Positions 1 through 11,086 of a stretch of DNA of 64,000 bases are shown here, piece after piece. The stretch comes from Zymoseptoria tritici IPO323 (Eukaryota > Ascomycota > Dothideomycetes > Mycosphaerellales > Mycosphaerellaceae). Within the stretch, counting starts at the first letter, position 1, and every line of letters starts with the position of its first letter. The position numbers and the translations under genes were made by a program. The stretch spans positions 186,001-250,000 of the forward strand of contig NC_018214.1 in assembly GCF_000219625.1 (NCBI RefSeq). The letters are read 5' to 3'. The notes below the pieces were generated by a model. The model had not been told where the DNA came from, did not search any database, and worked only from the letters and a program-made list of their open reading frames with translations.

Positions 1-2
1 GC

Positions 3-1628
3 TTCTGGAAGCGTCTCAGCACAGGACCTGCTCTCGTACATACCACAGTGAACAGCATACATGACGACGAAGACTACACTCGCAAATTCGGCTGGCTCGC
101 CGCTCGATTTCGCCGTACACGCTGGTGGTTCTTTGCATTCTGGCTGTGCTACGAATTTCTCCGTGCCATCTTCTATGGCGGTGCGTCCGGATTCGCTCGA
201 GCTCAGGTCTTTGGTCTTCTTGTCATTGAAATCGTTGCGGCGGGCTTCATCATCTGGATGCGACCATTTGAAGGCCAGCGACTGAATCTTCTGGTTGTTT
301 ATGCGTTGAGCTTCAGCAAGGTTATTACTGTCGGTCTTTCCGCTGCATTTGACGTGGAGTTCAATTTGCCACGTATTGCCACGACGGCACTGGGCATAAT
401 CATAATTGTCGTGCAGGGCATACTTACCATCCTCACAATGATCGCCATCGTCGTCGGATCCGTCAGCTCCTACATGTCCCTCACCCGAAACCAGGAAGGC
501 GACGACTTCCGGCCGAAAAAGTGGGCGGGCATCCGCGAGAAGTACTTCAACCACCTGGACAAATCCGTCAAGGACCTTCCCGGCGAATCTCGCAAAGTGA
601 AGAAGGAACGCAAAAAGCAAGAGAAGCTGGCCAAGAAGCTGGCCAAAACCCGACCGTCATTCGACCCGGAGGCAGATCCTGAAAAGGTCGGCTTTACTGT
701 CCGTTCCATTCGCCGCAACCCCAAAATCGAGGACGAAGATGAAATTTTCGTAAACGAAGTCAATCCGTCCACTTTTGACATCCCGATCAATATCTCGACG
801 ACAACTTTGCCTCAACCTTCAGCCACCCCGATTCCTTCCGGCAGCCGGCCAGCCAGTCGTCCCGTCTCCCGCGCTCCAAGTGTGCGTAGCGTGAGCTCCG
901 GTAATTTGCCCTTCGGGGCAAGGGCTCATCGGATGAGTTGGAGTATGCGAGACTTTCAACAGCAGCAGGAGCTCGACGCAGAGTATGCTGGACCAGCCAG
1001 TCAAGTCTCGGCGGAAGACTTGAAGAGCATGCCAAAGGCTCTACCTAAAGACGTTGTTGATAGAGACCGTGCCCTGCAGGAGAGGGACAGCACGCTGAGC
1101 ATCCGAAGCTCCAGAATCAGAGTGAAGAAGCGAATGAGTCGTGGCGCGGAGGTCGAGCCATCAGTCGACGGCGCCACCGCTAATGCCGAGGAGAGCGACA
1201 CTGCGCTCGACATTGCTTCTCCTATGTCGTCCGTCACACACCTCCCGATCTCCGCCGTTCCGCCGCCGACGATGCGTCCTCGCGCGGGCACGGGTGGTTC
1301 AACGAGGAATGTGTCTTCAGGTCTCCTACTCCCTGTTGCAGGATTGGGACCGAGTGCTAGTCATAGCGCCGGATTGGCGAGTCGAAGTAATTCGATGAGA
1401 GCGAGGAGTGGGAGTGGGAGTGCAGGAGGGTATGGATTGGTGGTTGAGGAGGAAGAGGAAGAGGAGGAGGAGGATAGAGGGGTCACGCCGGTGAAGGACG
1501 GGTTGAAGAGGAAGAGTGGTGTTTTGATGCCGCAGGTTGAGGAGGGGGAGGAGTGGTTTCAGCCGATGGGGAAGGGTGAGGGGATGGAGGTGAAGGGGAA
1601 GGGGAAGGAGAGGGTTGTTGAGGAGTGA
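3..1628 (+). CDS. Flc/TRP-like membrane protein, C-terminal part (5' truncated by window edge)
   Basis: The frame is open from the first bases of the window, so the start and upstream exons lie outside; the GTG at 48 is not a start. The first ~150 residues hold several hydrophobic helices (a WWFFAFWLCYEFLRAIFYGG stretch, then ALGIIIIVVQGILTILTMIAIVVGS read with its flanks), the end of a TRP-like channel domain as in fungal flavin-carrier (Flc) and Pkd2-like proteins. A long cytoplasmic tail follows: a Lys-rich segment (KKERKKQEKLAKKLAK), Ser/Pro-rich stretches, a run of ten acidic residues near residue 470, and a Gly/Lys-rich end. Flc proteins act in ER and plasma-membrane calcium and FAD handling and wall integrity; assigning this protein to that family is inference from the helices and layout. 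Nothing lies upstream in the window to confirm the N-terminal ML-like domain. Confidence 0.7.
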   Translation, partial: FWKRLSTGPALVHTTVNSIHDDEDYTRKFGWLAARFRRTRWWFFAFWLCYEFLRAIFYGGASGFARAQVFGLLVIEIVAAGFIIWMRPFEGQRLNLLVVYALSFSKVITVGLSAAFDVEFNLPRIATTALGIIIIVVQGILTILTMIAIVVGSVSSYMSLTRNQEGDDFRPKKWAGIREKYFNHLDKSVKDLPGESRKVKKERKKQEKLAKKLAKTRPSFDPEADPEKVGFTVRSIRRNPKIEDEDEIFVNEVNPSTFDIPINISTTTLPQPSATPIPSGSRPASRPVSRAPSVRSVSSGNLPFGARAHRMSWSMRDFQQQQELDAEYAGPASQVSAEDLKSMPKALPKDVVDRDRALQERDSTLSIRSSRIRVKKRMSRGAEVEPSVDGATANAEESDTALDIASPMSSVTHLPISAVPPPTMRPRAGTGGSTRNVSSGLLLPVAGLGPSASHSAGLASRSNSMRARSGSGSAGGYGLVVEEEEEEEEEDRGVTPVKDGLKRKSGVLMPQVEEGEEWFQPMGKGEGMEVKGKGKERVVEE

Positions 1629-2893
1629 AGGTTGCGGAGGTAGTGGATAGAGGAGGAGTGCATGCAATGGGAGTTTGGGTCGATGAGATGGGTTGGTGCA
1701 TTGCGGTGCAGTGTGCACATTTGTGGTGTTTGGGAGAGCGGGATGGCATTTTCCAACGGCTTTATGGGTATATGAATGAATGATATCTTTCAACTGTGTT
1801 TGCGACAGGATGATTTGGCAACGCGGTCTTCGATCGAGGTCCTCATCTCCCGGACTCGCTTTGGATGTTAATCGAGGTCGTCGTCGTTCGGATCTTCCTG
1901 GATACGGTGCCATCTTCTTTACGGCTCTTTCTGCTCAATTGATGATATCCGTACGCATGGCACTTTATCCACAGGGAGAGCGTTCGGTAAGTCTCCGGGG
2001 TCCAAAACCTGCCGACGTGGCTTGGGCGAATTCCTCCAGATCTTGCCGAACTCCATCCCTTCGCATCATCATCATCATCATCATCATCAGCATGCACGAA
2101 CCCCTTTGGGCTTCTATCGACACGGAGTCTCCACGAGACTTCGATGTCGTCCGTTGAACGACAGGAGACTACCTAGGTAGCGTGATCCTGCTGCTATTTC
2201 AGTTTACCGAGATTGGAGCCACGAAAAGCTTGGTTGAGAGGGCGCCCGAAAATTCGGGGGACCAAAAAACGACATCCGCTGGTCTCGAACTTTTCTCCTT
2301 TTCTCCCATCTACGACATCGAATGTGCATCACAATCTCAAATGGCCGCGACGCTTTCTCAAGCATCTCGCCCCAGGATCACAGCGTCGGTCATGACTGGC
2401 AAACCATTTCTTCCCCCACATATATCCCTTCTCCTTTCTTTTCCCCCATCGAAGGATCAGCACAAACGCCTCCCGCATCTAGTGCCATGGCGTGACTGGC
2501 GTGACTGGCGTCGGCTCCGGCCACTCACACGCGAAAGACGACCAACGCGGATCTGCTTCCTACGAACCATTCTCAGCCTTGCGTCCTATCAGAAACGGCG
2601 GACGCAACTTTCTGCTGAGAACGGTTGTTGGAGGACTCGCGGCCTGGACGATGGCTTACATTTGCGTATACGGAGATCTTCTTGTTGCGTCTTCTTTGCC
2701 TCCTTCTCTACCCATTCTTTTCAGCGTTCCCCCTACTAGTAATTCCATCTCACAGCATCTGCTGCGTTTCCTTCCGCGACCACGAGAACGTCGTCCCAGC
2801 AGGACAGTCATGCATTGAACTTGCCATACACTTTGAGAACGGCATTTTTCTTCATACCATCTCCAGACCTCGACGGTCTTCCTTGCCATCAAA
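1629..2893. other. Intergenic region without a convincing gene
   Basis: About 1.26 kb between the Flc-like gene and the glycosyltransferase gene. Several overlapping short frames exist on both strands, but none has fungal-protein composition or splice structure. It contains a CAT microsatellite near 2064-2089 and a pyrimidine-rich stretch before 2894 that probably belongs to the promoter and 5' leader of the downstream gene. Confidence 0.6.
2064..2089. repeat. (CAT)n microsatellite
   Basis: Eight consecutive CAT triplets followed by CAG, in non-coding DNA. Confidence 0.9.
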
Positions 2894-4573
2894 ATGTTGG
2901 CGCCCACTCGTTACAGAGCTTCATTTCTTCTCCTTGCATTTCCCTTCATATTCTTCATACTTTTCTACACACATCGCGAGTCTCTGCTTTCAGTACAGGA
3001 GCTCCTTCACACGAAACCAAGCCCGAATGAGCCGCCGGCCGCTCATTACGACTCTGCCTTCATTCATGAGTCCAAGCTTGAAGGCACACGACCAGATCAC
3101 TCTTCTTTACCTGTCGTCAACCCCGTTCCGATACTCTTCGATGAATCGAGGGCTCCTCCACCCATATACACAGCTCCGGTAGCGCCCTCAGCTTCAGACT
3201 CCTCACCTGACCCTCACACCCAACCCTCCAACTCCCTACCACATACCACCCTCTCCCCCTCCACTCCCTCTCCCTCCCCGGCCTTCGACTCTACCTCCCC
3301 ACCCTGCCTCGCTCTCTCCCCTCTCGCCCAAGACACGGTCATAATCCTCAAAACCGGCTCCACCGAAATCGCCTCCAAATTCCCCATCCACACAACCACC
3401 ACTCTCCGCTGCTACCCTCACTCCCTCATCTTCTCCGACCACGCCGAAAACTTCCACAACGCCACCATCCTCGACGCCCTCGCCTCCGTCTCCCCAGCCA
3501 TTCAAGCCACACACCCGGACTTCCACCTCTGGCGGCGTCTGAAACAGAACGGCAGAGAAGCCCTCGATGGGTCTGAACTCGCTGGACCAGGGGGTATGGC
3601 CGACCCCAACGGCACCGGCCACGCCTCCAACCCCGGCTGGAAACTCGACAAATGGAAATTCCTCCCCATGCTCGCCGCAACCTACACCCTCCACCCTTCC
3701 AAAAAATGGTACATCTTCCTCGAAACAGACACCTACCTCTTCTTCCAATCCGCCCTCTCCCACCTCTCCTCCCTCCCCAATCCATCAAAAGAAAAATTCT
3801 ACATGGGCGCCGACACCCTCATCGGCGACACGCACTTCACCCACGGCGGGTCCGGATTCGCCATCTCCCACGCCGCCATGTCCGCCGTCGTGGAATTGTA
3901 CCAGTCCGAACAAGCGCATTGGGAACTCGTGACGGATAATCACTGGGCGGGGGACGCGGTGCTGGGTCTCGCGATGGCGAAAGCGGGGGTCAGCGTGATG
4001 GGGGCGGCGCCGACGTGGCAGGGACGGGGGATTGGGGATGTGGAGTTTGGAGAGGAAGAGGGGAAGGGACGGTGGTGTGCGCCGACGGTGTCGTTTCATC
4101 ATTTGAGCGCGGACGAGGTGCGGGAGATGTGGGAGTTTGAGCAGAAGTGGATTTTGAGCACGAAGGGGGATATGGGCAGGGGGATGAGATGGCGGGATGT
4201 CTATCAAGAATATGTCTTACCGCGTGTCTCCGATCGCCGGCAAGGCTGGGAGAATACTTCCCCTTCTTCACCTGGTTCGCAGGAGACGACGGGCATCCAG
4301 GACCTCGCAGCTTGCGCCCGCCTCTGCGAGCAAGACGGGTCGTGCGTGCAGTATACTTTCATCCCGACCACAGGGAGGCCGATCGAGGGGAGGCTGATTG
4401 AGGGGAGGTGTTTAACGAGTCCATCCCCACGACTAGGCAGTGCGAAGGAAGGGAGTCAGGCGGGATGGATGAAGAGTCGCATGGAGGCATTTGCGGGGAC
4501 GATGCCGAGATGTGAGGGTGAGATTTTGTGGCCGGGGACGCAGAAGTGGAGGGAGGCGTTGATGATGAAGTAA
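2894..4573 (+). CDS. Fringe/GT31-like glycosyltransferase with C-terminal PAN domain, type II membrane protein
   Basis: A 559-aa intronless frame. Residues ~9-24 form one hydrophobic anchor after a short basic N-terminus, the layout of a Golgi type II enzyme. A Pro/Ser-rich stem runs to ~residue 140. The catalytic part starts near DTVIILKTGSTEI. It holds KKWYIFLETDTYLFF around residue 270, whose D-T-D/E-T-D character matches the metal-binding DxD of fringe-type transferases, and the GGSGFAIS motif near 315 typical of the family. The last ~130 residues contain a PAN/Apple-like cysteine pattern (CARLCEQDGSCVQYTF). Family members transfer sugars onto glycans using UDP-sugars; the exact donor and acceptor cannot be read from sequence. 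The first ATG followed directly by the anchor is the chosen start. Confidence 0.8.
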   Translation: MLAPTRYRASFLLLAFPFIFFILFYTHRESLLSVQELLHTKPSPNEPPAAHYDSAFIHESKLEGTRPDHSSLPVVNPVPILFDESRAPPPIYTAPVAPSASDSSPDPHTQPSNSLPHTTLSPSTPSPSPAFDSTSPPCLALSPLAQDTVIILKTGSTEIASKFPIHTTTTLRCYPHSLIFSDHAENFHNATILDALASVSPAIQATHPDFHLWRRLKQNGREALDGSELAGPGGMADPNGTGHASNPGWKLDKWKFLPMLAATYTLHPSKKWYIFLETDTYLFFQSALSHLSSLPNPSKEKFYMGADTLIGDTHFTHGGSGFAISHAAMSAVVELYQSEQAHWELVTDNHWAGDAVLGLAMAKAGVSVMGAAPTWQGRGIGDVEFGEEEGKGRWCAPTVSFHHLSADEVREMWEFEQKWILSTKGDMGRGMRWRDVYQEYVLPRVSDRRQGWENTSPSSPGSQETTGIQDLAACARLCEQDGSCVQYTFIPTTGRPIEGRLIEGRCLTSPSPRLGSAKEGSQAGWMKSRMEAFAGTMPRCEGEILWPGTQKWREALMMK

Positions 4574-5130
4574 GGGCTGCGGGGTCATGGTGTTGGCAAA
4601 CAGCATAGCGTAGCATTTAGACAGCATGGAAGGAGGACGGTATAGCAGATGGAGATGTATCACACATCTTCTCGCACATCTGCTCCGCCCTGCGTCCTTC
4701 TCCTCTTCGCCTTGATCGTCATTCCCCCTACTGTCGTGCCTTCCTAGCATGGACAGACTTACGAAATGAGGAAATCCGTCGACGACCTCTATAGCAGTGG
4801 CTCGTGGGATGGCCCGTTTCATACCGCTGTTTTCCAACTAGTAGAATAAGCAGCAGCCAATAGTGCTGCTAGAAGAAGGTGTCGAGAGGATTCCAGGCTT
4901 ATTTCGAAGCGTGCCGCCCATCATGCAGCCAAACCGCGACTCTCATCAGCCTGCTGTGGACCTCGTCATTTGCACGACACTGGCCAGATTTCGCGACGAG
5001 ATGCTCGTTTCCTTTTGCAAACCTAATCTTGCCTCGCTTGTCTGGGGCAAGTCGCTGCAAAGACCGAGTATATAAGGTAGCTACGCTCAACGGAACTTTG
5101 TTGCCTCTCCCAATCGACATCACGATCACA
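4574..5130. other. Intergenic region
   Basis: 3' flank of the glycosyltransferase gene. No supported gene. Near 5070 the bases TATATAAGG resemble a TATA box pointing at the small frame that follows. Confidence 0.5.
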
Positions 5131-5346
5131 ATGGCAGGAATACGGCGTCGGTGCGGAGCGACAGACTTCATTCCTCATCGCAACATAAGGTCCTATTCCC
5201 TTCCAGTCCACCACTACTCCCTATCGCCCTTCCAAGCAGTCTGCACGCCCTTTTTTATCAATTACCATCCTCCAACTTGTCTATCTAGGAACATTTGGCC
5301 GTCCCATTTTTTTGACTCCGACGTTTCCGGCGCGGGGGGCGCCTAG
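5131..5346 (+). CDS. Possible small hypothetical protein (71 aa), weakly supported
   Basis: The ATG at 5131 sits in a good fungal initiation context (CACAATGG), about 55 nt after a TATATAAGG element, and opens a 71-codon frame ending GAGGA-stop. The product is rich in Arg, His, Ser and Pro, has no signal peptide and no recognisable motif. The promoter-like layout is the only reason to list it; it could be chance. It converges with the cysteine-rich protein gene that ends at 5355. Confidence 0.2.
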   Translation: MAGIRRRCGATDFIPHRNIRSYSLPVHHYSLSPFQAVCTPFFINYHPPTCLSRNIWPSHFFDSDVSGAGGA

Positions 5347-5354
5347 GCTTACGC

Positions 5355-5630
5355 TTAATGGGGACATTTCGTGCGACAGTGAATATCCGCCCCGGGCAGA
5401 TTGCAGCGACATTGCCAGAACACCACTCGGTCGTAGCAATAGTTGCCATTACCGAAGGGTTGGTTGATAGGCAGGTTGATGCAAGCGAGTTTCCCGTCGG
5501 CGCCGGTGTAGTAGCAGACGTTTTTGAAGCTGTCGCAGTGTTTGGCCACGACGGTGACCGCGGTGAGGAGGAGGAGGAGGAGGAGGGTGGCTGTGAGTAT
5601 GGTTGAGGCTAGGGATGGAGATGGCTTCAT
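5355..5630 (-). CDS. Small secreted cysteine-rich protein, candidate effector
   Basis: A 91-aa product. The first ~28 residues are a strong secretion signal (hydrophobic Leu run, then AVTVVA followed by K-H-C). The mature part of about 62 residues contains eight cysteines (HC, VC, AC, YC, QC, RC, HC, KC), enough for four disulfides, and little else of low complexity. Small, secreted, Cys-rich proteins of this size are typical fungal effector or antimicrobial candidates; no family was recognised. The gene stands 1.1 kb from a large RIP-affected transposon island, a common setting for fungal effector genes. A TATA-like CATATATAC lies about 175 nt upstream on the minus strand. No intron is needed. 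Confidence 0.65.
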   Translation of the reverse strand: MKPSPSLASTILTATLLLLLLLTAVTVVAKHCDSFKNVCYYTGADGKLACINLPINQPFGNGNYCYDRVVFWQCRCNLPGADIHCRTKCPH

Positions 5631-6760
5631 CGTGGAGGGGATGCGAGTGTGTGCTGCCTCGAGGTTGGTTACTCTGGAGTTTCGGTCGGGGCGGTGTGGA
5701 GCTGCCTGATAATCTTGAGATGAGAGTGCTTTGTTGCTCTTGAGAAATCGTTGGATTGACGCTTAGCCAGCGGTAGAGTTGCGAGCTGATGGTGCTGCTG
5801 GGGTGTATATATGTGCACTAGTCTCCTCTCTTGCAGAGCGGTATTCGTGGGTGTATATGTAGCGTTACACCTCCCTATACCTCGATCATCAAGGTCGTCT
5901 TTGCAGCGAGTATCTCCGTGTCTTGTATAGTTCTTAAGCCTTGTCATGTTGGGAGACATTGAGCTTGTTGGCGTGGAGGGCGTTAGATCCGGGATTGTTT
6001 CTAATCAACCTATGGAAACCAATTCATTTAGTTCTACTAATGAGGACAGCGTCCTCCATTAGATCCAAAGCAGTTCATCGCCAATCCAAGTAGATTCAAG
6101 TCCCAAATGTCTCACAATGTGAAACATTGCCCATATTCGACGACTACCTTGATGTTCTATTGCAAACTCAATCTCCCGTCGCTTGGACACGTCGTTGCAT
6201 TGATCGAATCGAAGTTGGAGGACTGAAAGACCCTCCATTGGTCGATATCTGGATGGATAGACGAGTTCTGTACCTGAAGCAGGGATCAGTATCAGCCCTC
6301 TTGAGAATGATGCCACTGTCCCCCAAAGAGTGTCGCCAAAGCATGAGTCCGCATCTGTCCCCGGTCGTCGACTGAATTATCTTTCAGCGTAAGCACTGGC
6401 TCCTGCGGGCCCAAGCAGAGCTGCGGTATGCAAGTCTCCGACCTGTTTTGTACACACAGGAATGGCCCCGGAAGGTTCCCACCAAGGTATATCCTGCCTC
6501 TGGCGAGACGGAATTGAAGAGAAGTTAGGAACCATTTCATGCTTTGACGACAGTTCCTGTGCGGAGAACTTCACGGTATTCTTGCGTGTTGCAATCAGTA
6601 CACTTTCGTGGTTGGTAGTGATGCTCTAACGTTCAAGAAGTAGCTCCCGTGTGCCATCCAACTCAAGGGCGTCGTTGAGCAAGAACTTGAAGTTCTTCGC
6701 TGGATGCCTGAGGCTTAAATTTTAGACCGCTTAGTCATCATCGGATTGGATTGGGTTTTG
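5631..6760. other. Intergenic region up to the transposon island
   Basis: Contains the promoter side of the cysteine-rich protein gene and then ordinary single-copy-looking DNA. Short frames between 6059 and 6574 have no protein-like features. Base composition turns sharply AT-rich at the LTR boundary at 6761. Confidence 0.55.
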
Positions 6761-6931
6761 TGTTGTGATTGGACTTAAGCTGAGTAGAAGAAGACCTCTG
6801 ATTAGCAGGTATATATTGTTATGCAGAGAGAATCTTAAGTGTGAGATTCTTACTTTAGCTATCTGTGTGTAGGAATGCCTTAGCACTAGTTACGTGCACT
6901 TTACTAATAGTTAGTCTAATAATCTACAACA
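6761..6931 (-). repeat. 3' LTR of Copia copy A
   Basis: A 171-bp terminal repeat starting TGTTGTGATT and ending CTACAACA on the plus strand. It matches 18560-18730 and both LTRs of copy B (in reverse orientation). A polypurine tract reading AATAGGGGAG on the minus strand (6932-6941) adjoins it, which identifies this as the 3' LTR. Confidence 0.93.
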
Positions 6932-7603
6932 CTCCCCTATTAGCAGCTGCATTATTACAAGCTGTCTGTTACCTAAATATAGCAGGTATTTACCTACTAC
7001 GTAGCTAATGCTCGGCTTTAGCTTGTTAAAAAGTATCTTCTTCTAGCTTTTTTATTCCTCTACTTTATAATCTACACCTCTTATCTATTTAGCTAATTTA
7101 TTAGCTAATCTATTATCTATCCCTTATAGCTATTAATAATATAATCTATATTATTAGCTATAGCTTCTAGAAGAAGAGTAGCTTTCTCTGTCTATAGGAA
7201 AACCTTCTAGTAAGTTATTAATAAAGCAAGAGCTATTAGTAGTAGAGATCTCCTATAGATTTACAAAGATAGTTCTATAGCATATTAGACTATATATTAA
7301 CTTATTAGAGGAGAGATAAATAGATACTATAATAGAGTAAATGTTAAGGCTTAGGGTCCCTTCTCTTTTGTAGCTTGCTTTAATAGGTTTATAGCTAAGC
7401 TTAATAAGGATCTCCTTACTACAGACCTTATTAATATAGTAATAGAGGAGCTATATAACCTAAGGGAGTAGGCCTTCCTAGTAGAAAACTACCCTAGTCT
7501 AATAACTCCTAATCCTTAGGGATTTGTGTTATACTATAACTAGACTCCTCTTAGCTAAATGTTAAGCTCTAATAAGGCAGAGATAAAGTAGTAGTTAGTA
7601 GTA

Positions 7604-7618
7604 TAGCATCCTGTGTAT
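7604..7618. repeat. Left target-site duplication of the LINE
   Basis: The 15-mer TAGCATCCTGTGTAT occurs here and at 13218-13232, immediately outside the LINE. Copy B of the Copia element carries this site once and uninterrupted (reverse complement near 48158-48172), which proves the insertion point. Confidence 0.95.
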
Positions 7619-7840
7619 TGTTTGTTTGTTTGTTTGTTTGTTTGTTCCATTTACGTCCTGTATGAGTCTATGACTATGTAGGACGGCTGTCTCGCGACAG
7701 CAGTCTATCTATGTACAATCGTTGTTCTCTCGTATCTCTTGACCTTAGGGAAAGACCCGTGCCTAGGATAGTAGCAAGCTAGTATCGAAGGACTTTAAAG
7801 AAAGACAAATAAGGAAAAGTAAAAGTAAAAGGAGTGTAGG

Positions 7841-10800
7841 CTAGACGGTCTCGTCTTCGCCTCTTGCTAGGTGCCAGGACCTAGAAGCAATCTTTGTGTC
7901 CGAGAGAAAGGTAGTAAGGTGTTTCCGGAGTTCCTTATCTTCTACTATTTCTAGCAGAGATTGTGCTTGTCGTAGCGGTAGTGGCCTAAATACATCGTAG
8001 ATAGGGCAGCTACATACGAGGTGTTCTGCTGTTTCTCGTCGTCCGCAAGGGCAGTCTGGCGTCGTTGCGTGTCCAAAGCGATAGAGATAGGACTTTAGGT
8101 ATCCGTGTCCTAATAGGATAGTATAGAAGGCACTAGTTAAAGCACGTCTTCCTCCTATTCTATGTTTTCCTGGCGAGCTCCATGGAAATCGACTAAGGTA
8201 GCTATTTGTATTCCTAGGTACCTTATTAATCTCCCGTTGTCTTGCTATTTCGTATCGGGTTTTCCAGACGCTAAAGAGATCGTCTTTTGCGTAGTTAGCC
8301 CTCTCGTGTTCTACGAAATGCTTGTATTGTCGGAGTCGATAACAGAGTAGTTGTATCTGTGTTCTCTGTCGTTTTTGCGGAAGTATCTCTCTCGAGTCCT
8401 CGTGTTGGACTTCTCGCGTATTAGAAGGCGCGCTTTGGATAGCGAGTCTTACGGGGTGGTTTTCGGGTAGCTTTGCTGCGCGTAGAGAGTATAAAATTGA
8501 CTGTCTCTCTAGGCGTAGATCCGGGGGGAAGAGATTTGACTCTACTTCGGACGGGACGTTTGGGGCGGTACGGAAAACGCCTAGGATCTTCCTACAAGCT
8601 TTACTTTGTAGAGATACTAGAGGTTTTATGCTCTTTTTCGACCGCCACCAAACCGGGGCCCCGTAGTCTGCTATTGTAGTAACGCAGGCTAGGTAGATCT
8701 TTCTTAACGATATAGAAGACAGACCGCGTTCGGTATTTGCTAGTCTTTCTAATCGATAGAATGCCGCTTGTGCTTGAGCCGATCTTATTGCAATGTGCTC
8801 CTTAAAGGTAAGACCGGCGTCTAGCCAAATCCCAAGCTACCTTATCGCTTTCTTTGCCGGGCGAACAATATCGCCGTTTGGAAGAATTACCGGGCAATCG
8901 GACCCTTTCCCTTTTAAGAAGTGTACTAGGTCTGTCTTTGCTAGGTCGAAAGCAATCGAGTTCTTCTTTCCTAGGTCTATTAGCCTTCTTGCCTCACGTT
9001 CTAGTACCTTAGAGTTCTTCTTAAGGGACGTAGACGAGGTAGATAGTCTAATGTCGTCGACGTAGGAACTAGGAGTAACTCCTTGTAGCGAGAAGAATAT
9101 GTCGCGCGTATAGATAAGAAAGAGGATAGGAGACATCGGGCTGCCTTGCGGAACGCCGATCTCTACGTCCTGGAATTCCTGTATCTGTCCGTCGAATGCT
9201 ATTCGTAGGCGTCTATTGCTTATAAACGACTGAACCCAACGTATAAGGCTGTGCGGAAGCCTTAACTGGATTATTATTCTTAACAGTCGGTTCTTTGCAA
9301 CGTAGTCGTATGCTCCTCTTACGTCGAGGAAGATAACCGAAGTCTTCTTTTTCTTTCTTCGATTCTCCTCGATTTCGTTCGTTAAGAGAAGCACCGTATC
9401 GATAGCCGATTTCTTCTTTCGCCCTCCTAACTGCGAGTCGTGTAGAAGGGGCTTCGTCTCTGCGATAATCCCTAGGCGTTTTGCAAGTATTCTCTCGCTA
9501 ATCTTGCCGAGACAGTTTAGGAGAGAGATAACTCGGTAGGCCTTAGGGACCGAATAGTCTAGCTTTCCCGGCTTTACTAGAACTACGCCTGTCGCAACTT
9601 TCCAGCATCGGGGGTGGTGTCCTTCGTCGAGTAGCCTACTGTATATACGTAGAAAGGTAATAGGAATAGCGCCGTACGCTTTACTAATAATAGCTTGCGT
9701 AATGCCGTCTGGGCCCGGCGTTTTTCCTTTTACTATCTTCGTACTATAGGCGGCAGTAAGTTCCTCTTCGGTTAGCATAGTCCAGCCCCAATCCCCGGCT
9801 GTATACGCTTCCTAACGGCTAGGCAGGGGTTCCTCGGCAGGAGGGCGCGGAAATAAGGCTTCGGAGAAGGCCTTACATTTCCCCTCGAAAGAATCTTCGT
9901 TGTTTATCGTAGGTATCTGTCTTCGGCTGCTATTCTTAGTATAGGACATAGCTTTAAAGATAGATTTCGAGTCTTCTTTTTCGAGGAAAGCGTTCTAGTG
10001 GTTCTTCTTAGCTGTTTTAATAGCTTGGAAGTACTCGTTTCTCGCTTTCGTGTACGCCTCTTTCTCGTTAAGCGTCGGCGTACGTCCGTCGGTAAAGGTC
10101 TGTCTATATGTTCTAGACATTGTACGGCGTAGCGTGCGTAGCTCTTTATTCCACTAAGGTTTTGCGCAGGCGTGTACTACTTTCTCTGGGATTGCTCCCC
10201 GCATCGATTCGGTAATACACGAGGTAAAGGAGTCTGCGATGTCGTCGAGGGAGTTCGTATAGTTAATAGACGTCGCCTTGCTTATTAGGAGATCTGTAAA
10301 CAGTTCCCAATCCGCGGAAGCTATATCTAGAACTACTTTCTTCTGTTGGGCTCGATCTTGCGCGCTAATAAGGTCTATAGATATAGCCTTATGGTCTGAG
10401 CCTGTCGGAATCGTTCTCCAATCGATTTCTTTCGTAGATAAGGATCCTCTTGTGAACGTAAGGTCTAGGACCGACTCTGCGTCTAGGTGCGGCCTATAGA
10501 AGGTCCCGACACCTATCGTATTATATAGAGTAAAGCCCTGGTCTTCTATCCACTCTATAAATTCGCGGGCGCTAGTAGTATCCTTTCCCCTCGGATCCTA
10601 GGACGGGTGTCTAAGGTTAAAGTCTCCTACTAGTAGAGTGTTTGGAAGGAACGTGTTGCGTAGAGAGTAGAGGATTCTCTCTGTTGTTCGTCGGTTTTGC
10701 GGGTTCTCGGTATCCCGAAGGTCTTTCTCGTTGTAGAGATTAACTATCTGGATCTTGTTGCCCTTCTTGTCTGAAATAACAAAGGAAAGTATGTCGCTGT

Positions 10801-11086
10801 CGTCTAATAAAATAGGAGAGATATTGACGTTGAGTCTTGTGCTAATATATAGCATTGTTCTTGGCCGGATCGTCGAATCCGTAGTCGTTGGGAATAGCTG
10901 GTTGTATTCCCGGTGTGCGATAGATCTCGTCTCTTTGTAGCCTGTTATCGGGTCTTCTATAGTCCACGGTTCCTGGACTAGTAGAAGGTCGGCTTTCTGC
11001 TTAACCGCGACGTCTAAGGTAGACTCTGTAGCCTCGATAGATCGGTTAAGATTGACGTGGAAAATCCGTAGAGAGTGTTCTAACAT
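7841..11086 (-). pseudogene. LINE ORF2: endonuclease-reverse transcriptase, five premature TAG codons
   Basis: A single frame of 1082 codons. The N-terminal ~230 residues are an APE-like endonuclease (LLLVQEPW near the start, GDFNLRHP before the first stop, GSDHKAISIDL). The reverse transcriptase follows: KTPGPDGITQ, FLDVRGAYDYV, GVPQGSPMSPILFLIYTRDI, SSYVDDIRLS. Near the C-terminus is a zinc-knuckle-like CPCGRRETAEHLVCSCP. No RNase H domain (no TDGS-type motif) was seen, unlike many Tad1 elements. Premature TAGs sit at 10598, 10154, 9995, 9812 and 8837 (plus coordinates of CTA); each fits a Trp codon changed at its middle base, for example in the AKP*WNKEL context. Encoded on the minus strand. 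Confidence 0.9.

Noticed and set aside
7647..7840. Possible extra gene in the LINE 3' region
   Set aside because: Only the 3' UTR between the ORF2 stop and the TTTG-repeat tail; no frame of interest.
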